Shown here: piece by piece, positions 7,888 through 16,493 of the stretch | Position numbering within the stretch: position 1 is the first letter of the stretch | How the letters are laid out: every line of letters starts with the position of its first letter | Source: an uncultured Chlorobiaceae bacterium | Lineage (GTDB): Bacteria > Bacteroidota > Chlorobiia > Chlorobiales > Chlorobiaceae | Reading direction: 5' to 3' | Assembly (NCBI GenBank): GCA_903917955.1 | Contig: CAIXCO010000321.1 | Span: 1 to 35,748 of the forward strand | DNA length: 35,748 bases | Translations under genes and position numbers: made by a program | Notes under the pieces: model-generated | What the model saw: only the letters and a program-made list of their open reading frames with translations | What the model was told of the DNA's origin: nothing | Databases searched by the model: none

Positions 7888-8842
7888 GCAGTTTTTCAGC
7901 TTTGGCAGGCACTGCGCCAACCTCCTGGCATACTGTTCCTGCCGCGAGGTTGGCTATGGTTGCGTTGGTTACGATATCAAGACCGGTAGCCGCGCCGAGT
8001 GCAAGAATGCCTATAACGGTGTCTCCGGCACCCGAAACATCGGTAACCTCCAGTGAGGTTGCGTCAATATGGGTGAATGAGCCATCATAGATGGTCATAC
8101 CCTTGTCGCCTCTTGTGATGATAATGATATCAGACTCAATTTTTTGTTGAAGCATGAGGCAAGCGGCTTCAACCTCATCGTCGTTGTTGTGGAGTACGAT
8201 GCCCAGTGACGCAGCCATTTCGGAGAGGTTTGGCTTGAAGATTGCGCACCCTTTGTAGGCAAAAAAATTCTGGAGTTTCGGATCAACAAGTACCGGTACA
8301 TTGTGCCGCTTTGCTGATGTAATGATGTGCCGGATAACAGGTGCGCTGAGCAACCCTTTATTGTAGTCTTCCAGCACGATCGCATCAATTGACGATATTA
8401 TGGCTTCAAAAGAGTCAAGAATAGCCCGCTCGATGTCCGTATCAACCTCTGCTCTGCTTTCGAAGTCCACCCTTGTGATATGATGGTTTTGCGAAAGGAT
8501 TCTTGTTTTGCATGTTGTTGGCCTGGAGGGATCGCTGATCAGTCCTTCGGTTGCAAGTCCGTGACTGCGAAAGAGATCGAGGAGTATCTCCCTGTTGCCA
8601 TCCGCACCGGTAATGCCGATCAACAAGGTTTCCGATCCGAGTGAGAGTGTGTTGAGTGCGACATTTGCAGCACCTCCAAGCCGGTGCTCTTCGTGGGTGA
8701 CATCGACAACCGGTACCGGATATTCCGGCGAAATGCGTGAGACATGGCCGAAAATATACTTGTCGAGCATAATGTCGCCAATAACGGCAATTCTTTTGCT
8801 GTGAAAAGAGTCGAGAATGTTTTTTATGGCGCAGGTTGTCAT
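7856..8842 (-). CDS. rfaE1: D-glycero-beta-D-manno-heptose-7-phosphate kinase (RfaE1/HldA)
   Basis: A PfkB-family kinase that phosphorylates heptose-7-phosphate at C1, a step to ADP-heptose for the lipopolysaccharide inner core. Diagnostic segments are GDIMLDKYIFG and SRISPEYPVPVV, LGGAANVALN, and the catalytic DVSGAGDT near the C terminus. Only the kinase domain is present; the ADP-transfer domain fused in E. coli HldE is absent, so a separate nucleotidyltransferase is expected elsewhere. The frame extends upstream to a TTG at 8896, but ATG at 8842 (MTTCAIKN, 328 residues) is a better start because the kinase fold begins shortly after. ADP-heptose biosynthesis is inferred from motifs alone. 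Confidence 0.87.
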   Translation of the reverse strand: MTTCAIKNILDSFHSKRIAVIGDIMLDKYIFGHVSRISPEYPVPVVDVTHEEHRLGGAANVALNTLSLGSETLLIGITGADGNREILLDLFRSHGLATEGLISDPSRPTTCKTRILSQNHHITRVDFESRAEVDTDIERAILDSFEAIISSIDAIVLEDYNKGLLSAPVIRHIITSAKRHNVPVLVDPKLQNFFAYKGCAIFKPNLSEMAASLGIVLHNNDDEVEAACLMLQQKIESDIIIITRGDKGMTIYDGSFTHIDATSLEVTDVSGAGDTVIGILALGAATGLDIVTNATIANLAAGTVCQEVGAVPAKAEKLLKAYQQHLQL

Positions 8843-8955
8843 AACTTCTTGTTTATTGATGTGTTCTGCCGTTGTTAAATTAAGAAATAGTAACAAAAAC
8901 CCAACTTTGCGATGAATGTTATGATTGTATGGTTTTATTTTTTGCTATTTTTTGT

Positions 8956-8961
8956 TATAAT
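8956..8961 (+). promoter_or_regulatory. Possible -10 element for the ffh operon
   Basis: A perfect TATAAT lies 47 bases before the ffh start codon, in the AT-rich gap between the divergent rfaE1 and ffh genes. The segment 17 bases further upstream (TTTTAT) is only a poor -35 match, so this is a weak call. Confidence 0.3.
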
Positions 8962-9007
8962 TAAGGCTAAGCATTTTTAAGCGTTATCTGTAAAAAAGCA
9001 GGGACCA

Positions 9008-10357
9008 ATGTTTGATAGTTTAAGTGATAAATTAGAGGCCACCTTTAAAAAGCTGGCTGGACAGGCTACCATTAATGAGGTCAATATTGGTCTCGCCATG
9101 CGCGATATCAAGAGAGCCCTGCTTGGTGCTGACGTCAACTACAAGGTAGCAAAGAAATTAATTGAAGACATAAGGGAAAAATCTCTTGGCGAGCAGGTCA
9201 TCAAAAGCGTCTCACCGGCGCAGATGATCGTAAAAATTGTTTATGATGAGCTGACTGAGCTGATGGGTGGCGAGCAGAAGTCACTGAATCTTTCTCCGAA
9301 GAAACTGCCCGCGATCATTATGGTTGCCGGTTTGCAGGGTTCAGGAAAAACGACCTTCTGCGCCAAACTGGCGTTACGGCTGAAGAAGAGTGGAAAACAA
9401 CCGATGCTTGTTGCGGCTGACGTCTATCGCCCGGCGGCGGTTGATCAGCTCAAGGCACTTGGCCTGCAGGTTGATGTCCCTGTTTTTGCCATTGAGGCGC
9501 AGGATGCCATGAAGGCTGCGCTCCAGGGGCTGGAGGCTGCGCGGTTGGCGGCAAAAGATGTTGTTATTATAGATACTGCAGGACGTTTGCAGATTGATCA
9601 AGTCATGATGGCTGAGGCTGAGGCGTTGAAAAATGCACTCAAGCCTGATGAGCTGCTCTTTGTTGTTGACTCCATGATGGGCCAGGAAGCGGTCAACACC
9701 GCAAAGGCTTTTAATGATCGTCTTGATTTTGACGGTGTTGTGCTTACGAAGCTCGACGGTGATTCGAGGGGCGGTGCAGCACTCTCGATTCGCCAGGTTG
9801 TCGAAAAGCCGATTAAATTTATCAGCATCGGCGAGAAGGTTGACGACCTTGACATTTTCTATCCTGATCGTATGGCCCAGAGGATTCTGGGAATGGGTGA
9901 TATTGTGAGCTTTGTTGAAAAAGCCCAGGAAAACCTCGATCTTGAGAAGACGCTTGAGATGCAGAAAAAGTTGATGAAGAATGAGTTTGATCTCAACGAC
10001 TTTTTCGACCAGTTGCAGCAGCTCAAGAAAATGGGTTCTATTCAGGGATTGATTGAAATGGTTCCAGGGCTGAACAAGATGGTGCCAAAGCAGGATCTTG
10101 AGAATCTTGATTTCAAGCCCATTGAGGCTATGATCAACTCCATGACAAAGCAGGAAAAAACGACTCCTGATATCATTAACGGAAGCCGTCGGCAGCGAAT
10201 TGCCAGGGGGAGTGGTACGAAAGTTCAGGAGGTTAATCTTCTGCTGAAACAATTCGGAGAGATGAAGAAGATGATGCGCTCGGTATCGAAGCTGTCGCAG
10301 TCTGGCAGAAAAATTACGTCGCAGAATCTTGCGCTTGACAAGTTTTTAAAACGATAG
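9008..10357 (+). CDS. ffh: Signal recognition particle GTPase Ffh
   Basis: The protein part of the bacterial signal recognition particle. It binds 4.5S RNA and signal sequences of nascent membrane proteins and docks with FtsY. The 449 residues show an N domain (1-95), a G domain with P-loop GLQGSGKTT (108-116), DTAGR (189-193) and TKLD (247-250), and a methionine-rich M domain with IQGLIEMVPGLNKM and SRRQRIARGSG (RNA-binding helix region). Length is normal. It heads the operon ffh-rpsP-rimM-trmD-rplS, a conserved arrangement in many bacteria. Confidence 0.97.
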   Translation: MFDSLSDKLEATFKKLAGQATINEVNIGLAMRDIKRALLGADVNYKVAKKLIEDIREKSLGEQVIKSVSPAQMIVKIVYDELTELMGGEQKSLNLSPKKLPAIIMVAGLQGSGKTTFCAKLALRLKKSGKQPMLVAADVYRPAAVDQLKALGLQVDVPVFAIEAQDAMKAALQGLEAARLAAKDVVIIDTAGRLQIDQVMMAEAEALKNALKPDELLFVVDSMMGQEAVNTAKAFNDRLDFDGVVLTKLDGDSRGGAALSIRQVVEKPIKFISIGEKVDDLDIFYPDRMAQRILGMGDIVSFVEKAQENLDLEKTLEMQKKLMKNEFDLNDFFDQLQQLKKMGSIQGLIEMVPGLNKMVPKQDLENLDFKPIEAMINSMTKQEKTTPDIINGSRRQRIARGSGTKVQEVNLLLKQFGEMKKMMRSVSKLSQSGRKITSQNLALDKFLKR

Positions 10358-10405
10358 ATTGCAGATTCACTGTTAACAGTAAACATTAACTAAAATATTT
10401 TAGCC

Positions 10406-10816
10406 TTGGTAAAGATTAGACTGAAAAGAGCAGGAAGAAAAAAATTGCCGGTATACCAGATTGTCGTGGCCGATGCGCGCTCACCAAGAGACGGCAAATT
10501 TCTTGAAGTTGTTGGCACTTATCAGCCAACAGCGAAACCACATGCGGTCACTATTAAAAAAGATCGCATTGTTTACTGGATGCAGACTGGCGCACAGCCA
10601 ACGGCGACCGTAAATAGCCTTATCCGCACGACCGGGTTGCTCTATGAACTCCGACTTAAAAGCATGGGTCGCAGCGAGGAAGAGGTTTCTGCTGAGATGG
10701 AAAAGTGGCAGGAGCACCAGAATGTAAGACGTCAGAAGAGGCTTGCACTGAAATCCCATCGTCGTAGCGCCAAGAAAGAGGCTGAAGCGAAAGCTGCTAC
10801 AGGTGGAGAGGCGTAA
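10406..10816 (+). CDS. rpsP: 30S ribosomal protein S16
   Basis: A small-subunit protein that binds 16S rRNA early in assembly. The protein opens with the typical VKIRLKRAGRKKLPVYQIVV and continues with DARSPRDGKFLEVVGTYQP. The start is TTG at 10406, since that is where family similarity begins and no ATG is available. At 136 residues it is longer than the usual 80-90. The extra C-terminal part is rich in Lys, Arg, Glu and Ala (EEEVSAEMEKW to the end), an extension seen in S16 of the Bacteroidetes/Chlorobi group as I recall. It is second in the ffh operon. Confidence 0.96.
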   Translation: MVKIRLKRAGRKKLPVYQIVVADARSPRDGKFLEVVGTYQPTAKPHAVTIKKDRIVYWMQTGAQPTATVNSLIRTTGLLYELRLKSMGRSEEEVSAEMEKWQEHQNVRRQKRLALKSHRRSAKKEAEAKAATGGEA

Positions 10817-10840
10817 TCACTTTTTTACGGTGAGGTAAGG

Positions 10841-11344
10841 ATGGAACTCTATCTGACAGGCATTATCCTCAAGCCGAAAGGGTTGAAGGGTGAGGTGAAG
10901 GTGGAGCCGATTACGGACTTCCCTGAAAGTTTTCTCTCTCGAAAGGAGTATTACGCAGGGGTGTCCGTCGATTCGGTTGAGCGGCTGAAGGTACAAAAAG
11001 CCGTTCTTGGTGGAGGGTTTGCATGGTTGTTCTTTGAAGGGGTTGACAGCATGGAAAAAGCTGAAATGCTTTCGGGCTGGAAACTCTTTATTGAAGAGAG
11101 TCAACTTTTGCCACAGCCGCATGACCGGGCCTATCTTCATGAGATAATCGGGATGAAGGTTCTTGACCGCACGCGAAATGAGGTTGGCGTCATTACCAAT
11201 GTTCTTGACATGCCGGCACATGAGGTGTATGAAGTGCTGGTTGGTCAAAAAAAGATTCTGGTGCCGGCTATAGAGCAGTTTGTTGAGGAGTTTAATCTTC
11301 TTGAACAGTACATTGTTGTGCCGAGATTTGATGAATTCCTGTAA
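10841..11344 (+). CDS. rimM: Ribosome maturation factor RimM
   Basis: Assists maturation of the 30S subunit head by binding S19. The 167-residue protein has the N-terminal RimM barrel (GIILKPKGLKGEVKVEPITDFPE) and a C-terminal PRC-barrel-like domain (LHEIIGMKVLD ... ILVPAIEQFVEEFNL). GGTGAGGTAAGG just before the ATG is a good ribosome site. Position between rpsP and trmD is the classical one. Confidence 0.95.
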   Translation: MELYLTGIILKPKGLKGEVKVEPITDFPESFLSRKEYYAGVSVDSVERLKVQKAVLGGGFAWLFFEGVDSMEKAEMLSGWKLFIEESQLLPQPHDRAYLHEIIGMKVLDRTRNEVGVITNVLDMPAHEVYEVLVGQKKILVPAIEQFVEEFNLLEQYIVVPRFDEFL

Positions 11345-11385
11345 ATGGTAGTGCCTGAAAACTTTTTCGAAACAATTCTCAGCTT

Positions 11386-12096
11386 ATGAGTGCAATAAGG
11401 ATTGATGTCATTTCCGTCATTCCCGGTTTTTTTGATTCACCGCTTACCAATGGATTGTTAGGCATTGCAAGTCGAAAAAACCACGCGGAGATTCATCTTC
11501 ATAACCTGCACGACTATGGACTGGGCAAGTACAAGCAGGTTGATGATTCGCCTTTTGGTGGTGGAGCTGGAATGGTGCTTCGTCCAGAGCCAGTATTTAC
11601 ATGTATAGAGGCACTTAAGGCTGAAAGAGAGTATGATGAGGTGATTTTTTTTTCACCGGATGGGGAGCTGTTTGAGCAGTCTATGGCAAACAGGTTTTCA
11701 AGGACGCAAAACCTGATTCTTCTCTGCGGCCATTACAAGGCGCTGGATGAAAGAGTCCGTCAGAATTTGATTACCATGGAGATATCCATTGGTGATGTTG
11801 TTGTTTCAGGCGGGGAGATACCGGCACTGTTTTTTATGGACGCTCTCGTGAGGGTTATTCCTGGTGTTCTTGGTGACAGTGAGTCGGCGCTGACCGACTC
11901 TTTTCAAACAGGAATCCTTGATTGTACCTATTACACCCGTCCAGCGGAATTCAGGGGAATGAAGGTGCCTGAAGTTTTACTGAAAGGTCACCACAGCAAT
12001 ATTGAGCAGTGGCGAAGCGAAAATGCTCTTGAGAGAACACGTGAGCGCCGACCGGATCTTCTTGGTCGAGATGGTTTAGAGTTAAAGAACAAATAA
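11386..12096 (+). CDS. trmD: tRNA (guanine-N1)-methyltransferase TrmD
   Basis: Methylates G37 of tRNAs at N1, preventing frameshifts. The 236-residue protein has the SPOUT trefoil-knot motifs: LLCGHYKALDERV and GDVVVSGGEIPALFFMDALVR for S-adenosylmethionine binding. DDSPFGGGAGMV is in the N-terminal half and YTRPAEFRGMKVPEVLLKGHH lies before the C-terminal domain, where LERTRERRPDLL is typical. It sits between rimM and rplS in the operon. Confidence 0.97.
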   Translation: MSAIRIDVISVIPGFFDSPLTNGLLGIASRKNHAEIHLHNLHDYGLGKYKQVDDSPFGGGAGMVLRPEPVFTCIEALKAEREYDEVIFFSPDGELFEQSMANRFSRTQNLILLCGHYKALDERVRQNLITMEISIGDVVVSGGEIPALFFMDALVRVIPGVLGDSESALTDSFQTGILDCTYYTRPAEFRGMKVPEVLLKGHHSNIEQWRSENALERTRERRPDLLGRDGLELKNK

Positions 12097-12115
12097 CGTA
12101 AATAGCACAGTTGTC

Positions 12116-12478
12116 ATGGATCAGTTAATCAGGTTGGTTGAAGCCACTCAGGCAGTTACAGATTTTCCGGAAATTAATCCGGGTGATACCGTCAAGATTC
12201 AGTTGAAGGTTATTGAGGGCGAAAAGGAGAGACTTCAGGCTTTTGAAGGTGTCGTTATCAGTGATCGTGGTGCTGGCGGCAACAAAACCATCACCGTTCG
12301 CAAAATTTCTCATGGTGTTGGTGTTGAACGCATTATTCCGGTCAACTCTCCCAACATTGAGAGTGTTACGGTTGTCAAGCACGGCAAGGCAAGAAGGGCA
12401 AAGCTGTTCTACTTGCGCAAACGTACAGGCAAGGCCGCATTGAAAGTCAAGGAACGCAAGATTGTAGAGAAGGTTTAA
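12116..12478 (+). CDS. rplS: 50S ribosomal protein L19
   Basis: A large-subunit protein at the 30S-50S interface. The 120 residues include FPEINPGDTVKIQLKVIEG, ERLQAFEGVVI, GVGVERIIPVNSP and the C-terminal KLFYLRKRTGKAA, all diagnostic for L19. Only 19 bases separate it from trmD. It is the last gene of the ffh operon and is followed by a hairpin. Confidence 0.97.
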   Translation: MDQLIRLVEATQAVTDFPEINPGDTVKIQLKVIEGEKERLQAFEGVVISDRGAGGNKTITVRKISHGVGVERIIPVNSPNIESVTVVKHGKARRAKLFYLRKRTGKAALKVKERKIVEKV

Positions 12479-12490
12479 GCTTTTTTTCTT

Positions 12491-12522
12491 ACGCACCTTT
12501 GCGGGAAGCTGCAATGGTGCGT
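12491..12522 (+). terminator. Hairpin after rplS, possible terminator
   Basis: ACGCACC (12491-12497) pairs with GGTGCGT (12516-12522), and TTGC with GCAA inside it across one T/T mismatch, leaving an 8-base loop. The following bases (AGTTTATCATTTT) are only moderately T-rich, so termination strength is uncertain. The hairpin covers the first possible ATG of the next gene (12514), favouring the later start at 12541. Confidence 0.45.
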
Positions 12523-12540
12523 AGTTTATCATTTTACCCA

Positions 12541-13380
12541 ATGAGATTGGAGTTGAACGGCCAGAGTATTGGACTTTTCCGCAACAAGATTTTTGATTTT
12601 TACCGGCTGAACCAAAGGAGCTTTCCCTGGAGGGGGAGTACTGACCGCTATGCTGTCATGATCAGCGAGATTATGCTTCAGCAGACGCAGGCAGAAAGGG
12701 TGGTTCCAAAGTATGAGGCATGGCTGCAACATTTCCCTGATGTAGCAACTCTTGCATCAGCTCAGCTTAAAGAGGTACTTGCACTGTGGAGCGGTCTCGG
12801 CTATAACTCAAGGGCTGTTCGGTTGCATCGCTCTGCCTCCATCATTGTGGATCGTTTTGGAGGGGTTGTTCCCCCAACGCCCGAACTCCTGAAAACACTT
12901 CCTGGTATAGGTGAGTATACCTGCCGATCTATTCCTGTTTTTGCTGATAATTTTGATGCTGCCGCTGTTGACACCAACATTCGCCGTATCATGATCCATG
13001 AGTTTATGCTTTCGGAAGATATTTCGACCGTTAATCTTCAACAGGCGGCCGAAACTGTGCTGCCCCTGGGTCGTAGTCGTGAGTGGCATAATGCTCTGAT
13101 GGATTACGGCGCACTGTTGCTCACCAGTAAACGGAGCGGAATCCGGTCACTTGGCCGACAGTCAAAGTTTCATGGTTCAAAACGGTGGTACCGAGGTCGG
13201 CTTGTGCATGATCTCGTTCGTTCAGAAGTTCTTTTTCTCGAAGAGATTAAGGAGAGATACGGCGATTGCTCATGGAATCTTGATGAAATTATTGATGATC
13301 TCATCGCTGAGGGAGTGGTTGAACAATCAAAAAGCGCCGCTTCCGACGCTTTTCACTTCCTTAAAATAAAGGGAAGTTGA
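12541..13380 (+). CDS. MutY-type adenine glycosylase without iron-sulfur cluster
   Basis: Belongs to the HhH-GPD glycosylases that remove adenine mispaired with 8-oxoguanine. From ATG 12541 (279 residues) it shows FPWRGSTDRYAVMISEIMLQQTQ, a helix-hairpin-helix LKTLPGIGEYT, catalytic Glu43, and Asp144 in AVDTNIRR. The spacing of 101 residues equals that of E. coli Glu37-Asp138. The four cluster cysteines of MutY align with Leu194, Ile201, Leu204 and Phe210, so the 4Fe-4S cluster must be absent. The C terminus (SKRWYRGRLV onward) looks like a small winged-helix-type region, not the MutT-like domain that reads 8-oxoG. TTG 12499 and ATG 12514 are alternative starts. The glycosylase fold is well supported; activity on A:8-oxoG is inferred. 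Confidence 0.85.
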   Translation: MRLELNGQSIGLFRNKIFDFYRLNQRSFPWRGSTDRYAVMISEIMLQQTQAERVVPKYEAWLQHFPDVATLASAQLKEVLALWSGLGYNSRAVRLHRSASIIVDRFGGVVPPTPELLKTLPGIGEYTCRSIPVFADNFDAAAVDTNIRRIMIHEFMLSEDISTVNLQQAAETVLPLGRSREWHNALMDYGALLLTSKRSGIRSLGRQSKFHGSKRWYRGRLVHDLVRSEVLFLEEIKERYGDCSWNLDEIIDDLIAEGVVEQSKSAASDAFHFLKIKGS

Positions 13381-13403
13381 TTGTATGGGGTCACCCGCCC
13401 ACG

Positions 13404-15236
13404 TTATTCTGTATTATAAACCATGTTGAGGGTGTTGTAGACCTTGTCGATCTCGGCAGAATAGCGCACGGTAATCGCCTTGCGTTTAAGCTTCATGGTT
13501 GGGGTCATGTGGTCGTTTTCAATGGTAAATGCGGTTTCGACCAGAAGGAACTTGCGCACCTTTTCATGAGTGGCAAGCTGCCGAGAAACAGTGCGGATGA
13601 GCTTTTCAAAAATCTGTAGAACAGCTTTGTTTTCAATAAGCTCTTTGTTTGTAGCAGCAACAACTCCTTCAGCAACAGTAAACTCCTTAAGCTTGTTGAA
13701 GTCAGGCACAATAAGGGCGATCAGAAAAGGTCTTTTTTCGCCAATGACAATGACCTGGTCGACATAAGGGCTATCGGAAATCAGCTCCTCAATCGGCATT
13801 GGTGCAATATTTTTACCGCCGGAGGTAACGATGATATGTTTTTTCCTGTCGGTTATTTTCAGATAACCATCCCGGTCAATAACTCCAATGTCGCCGGTGT
13901 AGAACCATCCATCCTTAATCACTTCACGAGTGGCCGCCTCATCCTTCCAGTACCCTTTCATGATATTGGGGCCCTTCAGCAGTATCTCTCCATCCTCAGC
14001 AATCTTGACTTCAACGTTGTTGACCGCAGGCCCCACAGTGCCATACTTGATCTTTTCGGGACGATTGACATGAGTTACCGGTGAGGTTTCAGTCAGACCG
14101 AACCCTTCGAGTATCCGGATATCGAGCGCCTGAAAAAATTCGCCTACTTTTTGTGGCAAAGCGGCTCCCCCTGAAACGAAATAGCGCAACCTCCCGCCGA
14201 ACTTGCTTTTGATTTTGCTGTAGACAAGCTTTTCGGCCAGGGCATGCTGCATGGAGAGAAGTTGTTGTGCCCTGCCTTTTTCATTGATCTCTTTGTGATA
14301 TTTTTCTCCCGTCTTCAGTGCCCAGAAAAAGATTTTCTGCTTTATGGTACTTTGGGTTGAAATCTGCTTGAGTATGCTCATTTTGATGCGGTCAAACAGT
14401 CTCGGGACGGTAAAGATGATGGTTGGCCGGGCCTCACTCATGTTCAGCGAAATCGTTTCAACACTTTCGGCCAGATAGATGGTTGCTCCACAGGCAAAAA
14501 GCAGGTAATAACCACCGGTTCGCTCGTATGCATGGGAGAGAGGCAGGAATGAGAGTCCACAATCAGAATTGTCAAGCCGAATGACTGAGGAGCATGATTT
14601 GACGTTTTCACAGATATTGCGATGCGTGAGCATCACCCCTTTCGGAACTCCCGTTGTGCCTGACGTGTAGATGATGGTGGCAACATCCTCGGGTTCGACA
14701 ACGGTTCCATCAAGGAGCCACGGTTTCTCTTCAAGAATTTTATCGCCCATCGCCTTGGCCTGGTTCAGGTCAAGAACATCTTCTACAGCCTCCTCCAGGC
14801 GGTTCATGACCACCACAAGGGTCAACTCCGGCAGGTTCTGCCAGATTGAAAGGATTTTTCCAAGCTGAAGCATGTTGGAGACAATAATGGCCTTTGCGTT
14901 GCAGTTGTTGAGAATGTACTCAATCTGGTTGGCTGGCAGGGAGGGGTAGAGCGGCACATTGATTGCGCCTATATTCAGGATAGCCATATCGGAAAGATAC
15001 CATCCGGGTCTGTTTTCCGAAAGAATGGCAACCCGCTCTTTTGGAGTGACACCATGGTGTTTCAGAAATGCCGAGAGAGTGTGAACATCACGCTCAAAAG
15101 CATCATAAGAGATGGGTTCATACACCCCATTGATCTTCCTTGCGATTGGAAATTTTGACTCCTGCCCTTTGAAATGGTGGAAAACAGAGGAGAAGAGCTC
15201 TGGTAATGTCTGGAAGTCAGGATTAATAAGTCCCAT
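13404..15236 (-). CDS. Long-chain acyl-CoA synthetase (AMP-forming)
   Basis: Activates fatty acids to acyl-CoA through an acyl-adenylate. The 610-residue protein shows the adenylate-forming signature YTSGTTGVPKG (190-200), GFGLTETSPV in the middle, GWFYTGDIGVID, and the C-terminal hinge region DRKKHIIVTSGGKNIAP. The catalytic lysine of the C-terminal domain probably falls in the MKLKRKAI stretch. It belongs to the FadD/FAA long-chain branch judging by length and gate-region layout. It converges on the mutY-like gene with a 23-base gap and stands alone on its strand. In an autotroph it probably recycles fatty acids for lipid synthesis (inference). Confidence 0.92.
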   Translation of the reverse strand: MGLINPDFQTLPELFSSVFHHFKGQESKFPIARKINGVYEPISYDAFERDVHTLSAFLKHHGVTPKERVAILSENRPGWYLSDMAILNIGAINVPLYPSLPANQIEYILNNCNAKAIIVSNMLQLGKILSIWQNLPELTLVVVMNRLEEAVEDVLDLNQAKAMGDKILEEKPWLLDGTVVEPEDVATIIYTSGTTGVPKGVMLTHRNICENVKSCSSVIRLDNSDCGLSFLPLSHAYERTGGYYLLFACGATIYLAESVETISLNMSEARPTIIFTVPRLFDRIKMSILKQISTQSTIKQKIFFWALKTGEKYHKEINEKGRAQQLLSMQHALAEKLVYSKIKSKFGGRLRYFVSGGAALPQKVGEFFQALDIRILEGFGLTETSPVTHVNRPEKIKYGTVGPAVNNVEVKIAEDGEILLKGPNIMKGYWKDEAATREVIKDGWFYTGDIGVIDRDGYLKITDRKKHIIVTSGGKNIAPMPIEELISDSPYVDQVIVIGEKRPFLIALIVPDFNKLKEFTVAEGVVAATNKELIENKAVLQIFEKLIRTVSRQLATHEKVRKFLLVETAFTIENDHMTPTMKLKRKAITVRYSAEIDKVYNTLNMVYNTE

Positions 15237-15434
15237 CAGTGCAAGGTTTTTGTTGGTGACAAGAGCCTGTAACAGGGTGAACCGCCTGGCATTTCACCAG
15301 GGTATCATGAGCTGGTTGTATGGCACGATCGCGACAATTTCAATGATTAACAAATATTTAACCATACATTCTTATCTTTGCAAATGGTGAAAATGAGTTT
15401 TGAATGTTTTTTTAGCCCTCTCTCCCTATTATTT

Positions 15435-16493
15435 ATGCAATTGACGAAAAAATCCGGCAGTACCCTGGCTGGTTATATTGGTCTTGGCCTCGGAATTGTC
15501 TTGGTTGTGTTTCAGTTTCGCCAAATCGACTTCGGTGGCGTGATTGATCGGATCTCGTCAATCGGCTTTTCCTCGGTCGTTATTCTCTTGCCCTTTCTTG
15601 CGCTTCATCTTCTGGAAACGTTTGCATGGATAAAAGTATTCCCTCCAAGCATAATGGCAATATCGTTTTCAAAGTTGCTGAAGATACAGTTTATAGCAGA
15701 AACCATATCGATGACGCTTCCTGCAGGGGTCGCAGTGGGTGAACCTCTTCGTCCTTTTCTTTGTCACCGTTTTATTGGAATCCCTCTTCCTGCCGGGGTT
15801 GCAAGTGTTGCTGTACGTAAACTCATGCTTGGTGTGGCACAGGGGCTTTATACCATTATTGGAGCCATCGCCGGTTTTTCGCTTCTGCAGACGGTTCCCA
15901 TTCCGATATTTCCTTTTGGTGTACTTGGTTACATTATGGTTGGAGCGGGCATAATTATTTTTCTTGTTTTTCTTTTTTTGCTTTTTCTTTTACTTAATGG
16001 AAACGCCGCCCAGAATGTGCATAGACTCTTGATGTTGGTACCATTCAAAAAGGTGAAAACATGGTTGCTTGACAGGGAGAGGGGATTTCTTGACACCGAC
16101 GAGGAGTTGAAGAGTTTTGACGCGCATGTTGGAAGGCTACTTTTTGTGTTGCTCATTTATATTCTTGCCTGGTTCATGCTTGCAATTGAGAGTTACATCA
16201 TACTGCAATTGCTTGGCGTTCCACTCTCTTTTTTGGAGGTGCTTGCCATGGATACGGCAATTACGATGCTCCGCGTCCTCTTTTTTTTCATCCCGTCAGG
16301 ACTCGGAGTGCAGGAGTTGGGGTATCGGCTTTTTTTTCAGGCGCTCGGTGTGCATGATGTTGCTGATTATGGTGCATTTGTGCTTTTGAGGCGCTTCAAG
16401 GAACTTCTCTGGTACAGTTTTGGTTACGGTGTCATGTTTTTTTCAGGGGTTCATTTGCGTGATGCAGAAGGGGTGAAGAGCGGAGTGTTATGA
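15435..16493 (+). CDS. Flippase-like / UPF0104 integral membrane protein
   Basis: A multi-span membrane protein related to the lysylphosphatidylglycerol-synthase transmembrane region (UPF0104/AglD family). I count roughly 7-8 hydrophobic spans, including IGLGLGIVLVVFQF, FSSVVILLPFLALHLL, GYIMVGAGIIIFLVFLFL and LLFVLLIYILAWFML. Family-type motifs are TLPAGVAVGEPLRP and FFIPSGLGVQELGY (commonly P-G-G-LG-Q-E). ATG 15435 (352 residues) is chosen because residues encoded from 15378 are unlike the family. The stop overlaps the next gene's ATG by four bases, so the two are probably coupled. A role in moving or modifying an envelope lipid or polyprenyl-linked sugar is inference from family and location. 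Confidence 0.8.
   Translation: MQLTKKSGSTLAGYIGLGLGIVLVVFQFRQIDFGGVIDRISSIGFSSVVILLPFLALHLLETFAWIKVFPPSIMAISFSKLLKIQFIAETISMTLPAGVAVGEPLRPFLCHRFIGIPLPAGVASVAVRKLMLGVAQGLYTIIGAIAGFSLLQTVPIPIFPFGVLGYIMVGAGIIIFLVFLFLLFLLLNGNAAQNVHRLLMLVPFKKVKTWLLDRERGFLDTDEELKSFDAHVGRLLFVLLIYILAWFMLAIESYIILQLLGVPLSFLEVLAMDTAITMLRVLFFFIPSGLGVQELGYRLFFQALGVHDVADYGAFVLLRRFKELLWYSFGYGVMFFSGVHLRDAEGVKSGVL

Noticed and set aside
8843..8896. Upstream extension of rfaE1 to a TTG at 8896
   Set aside because: It would add 18 residues with no family similarity and uses a weaker start than ATG 8842.
9374..10252. 292-codon minus-strand open frame opposite ffh
   Set aside because: It is entirely antisense to an unambiguous ffh gene and has no recognisable protein features; it is a frame shadow.
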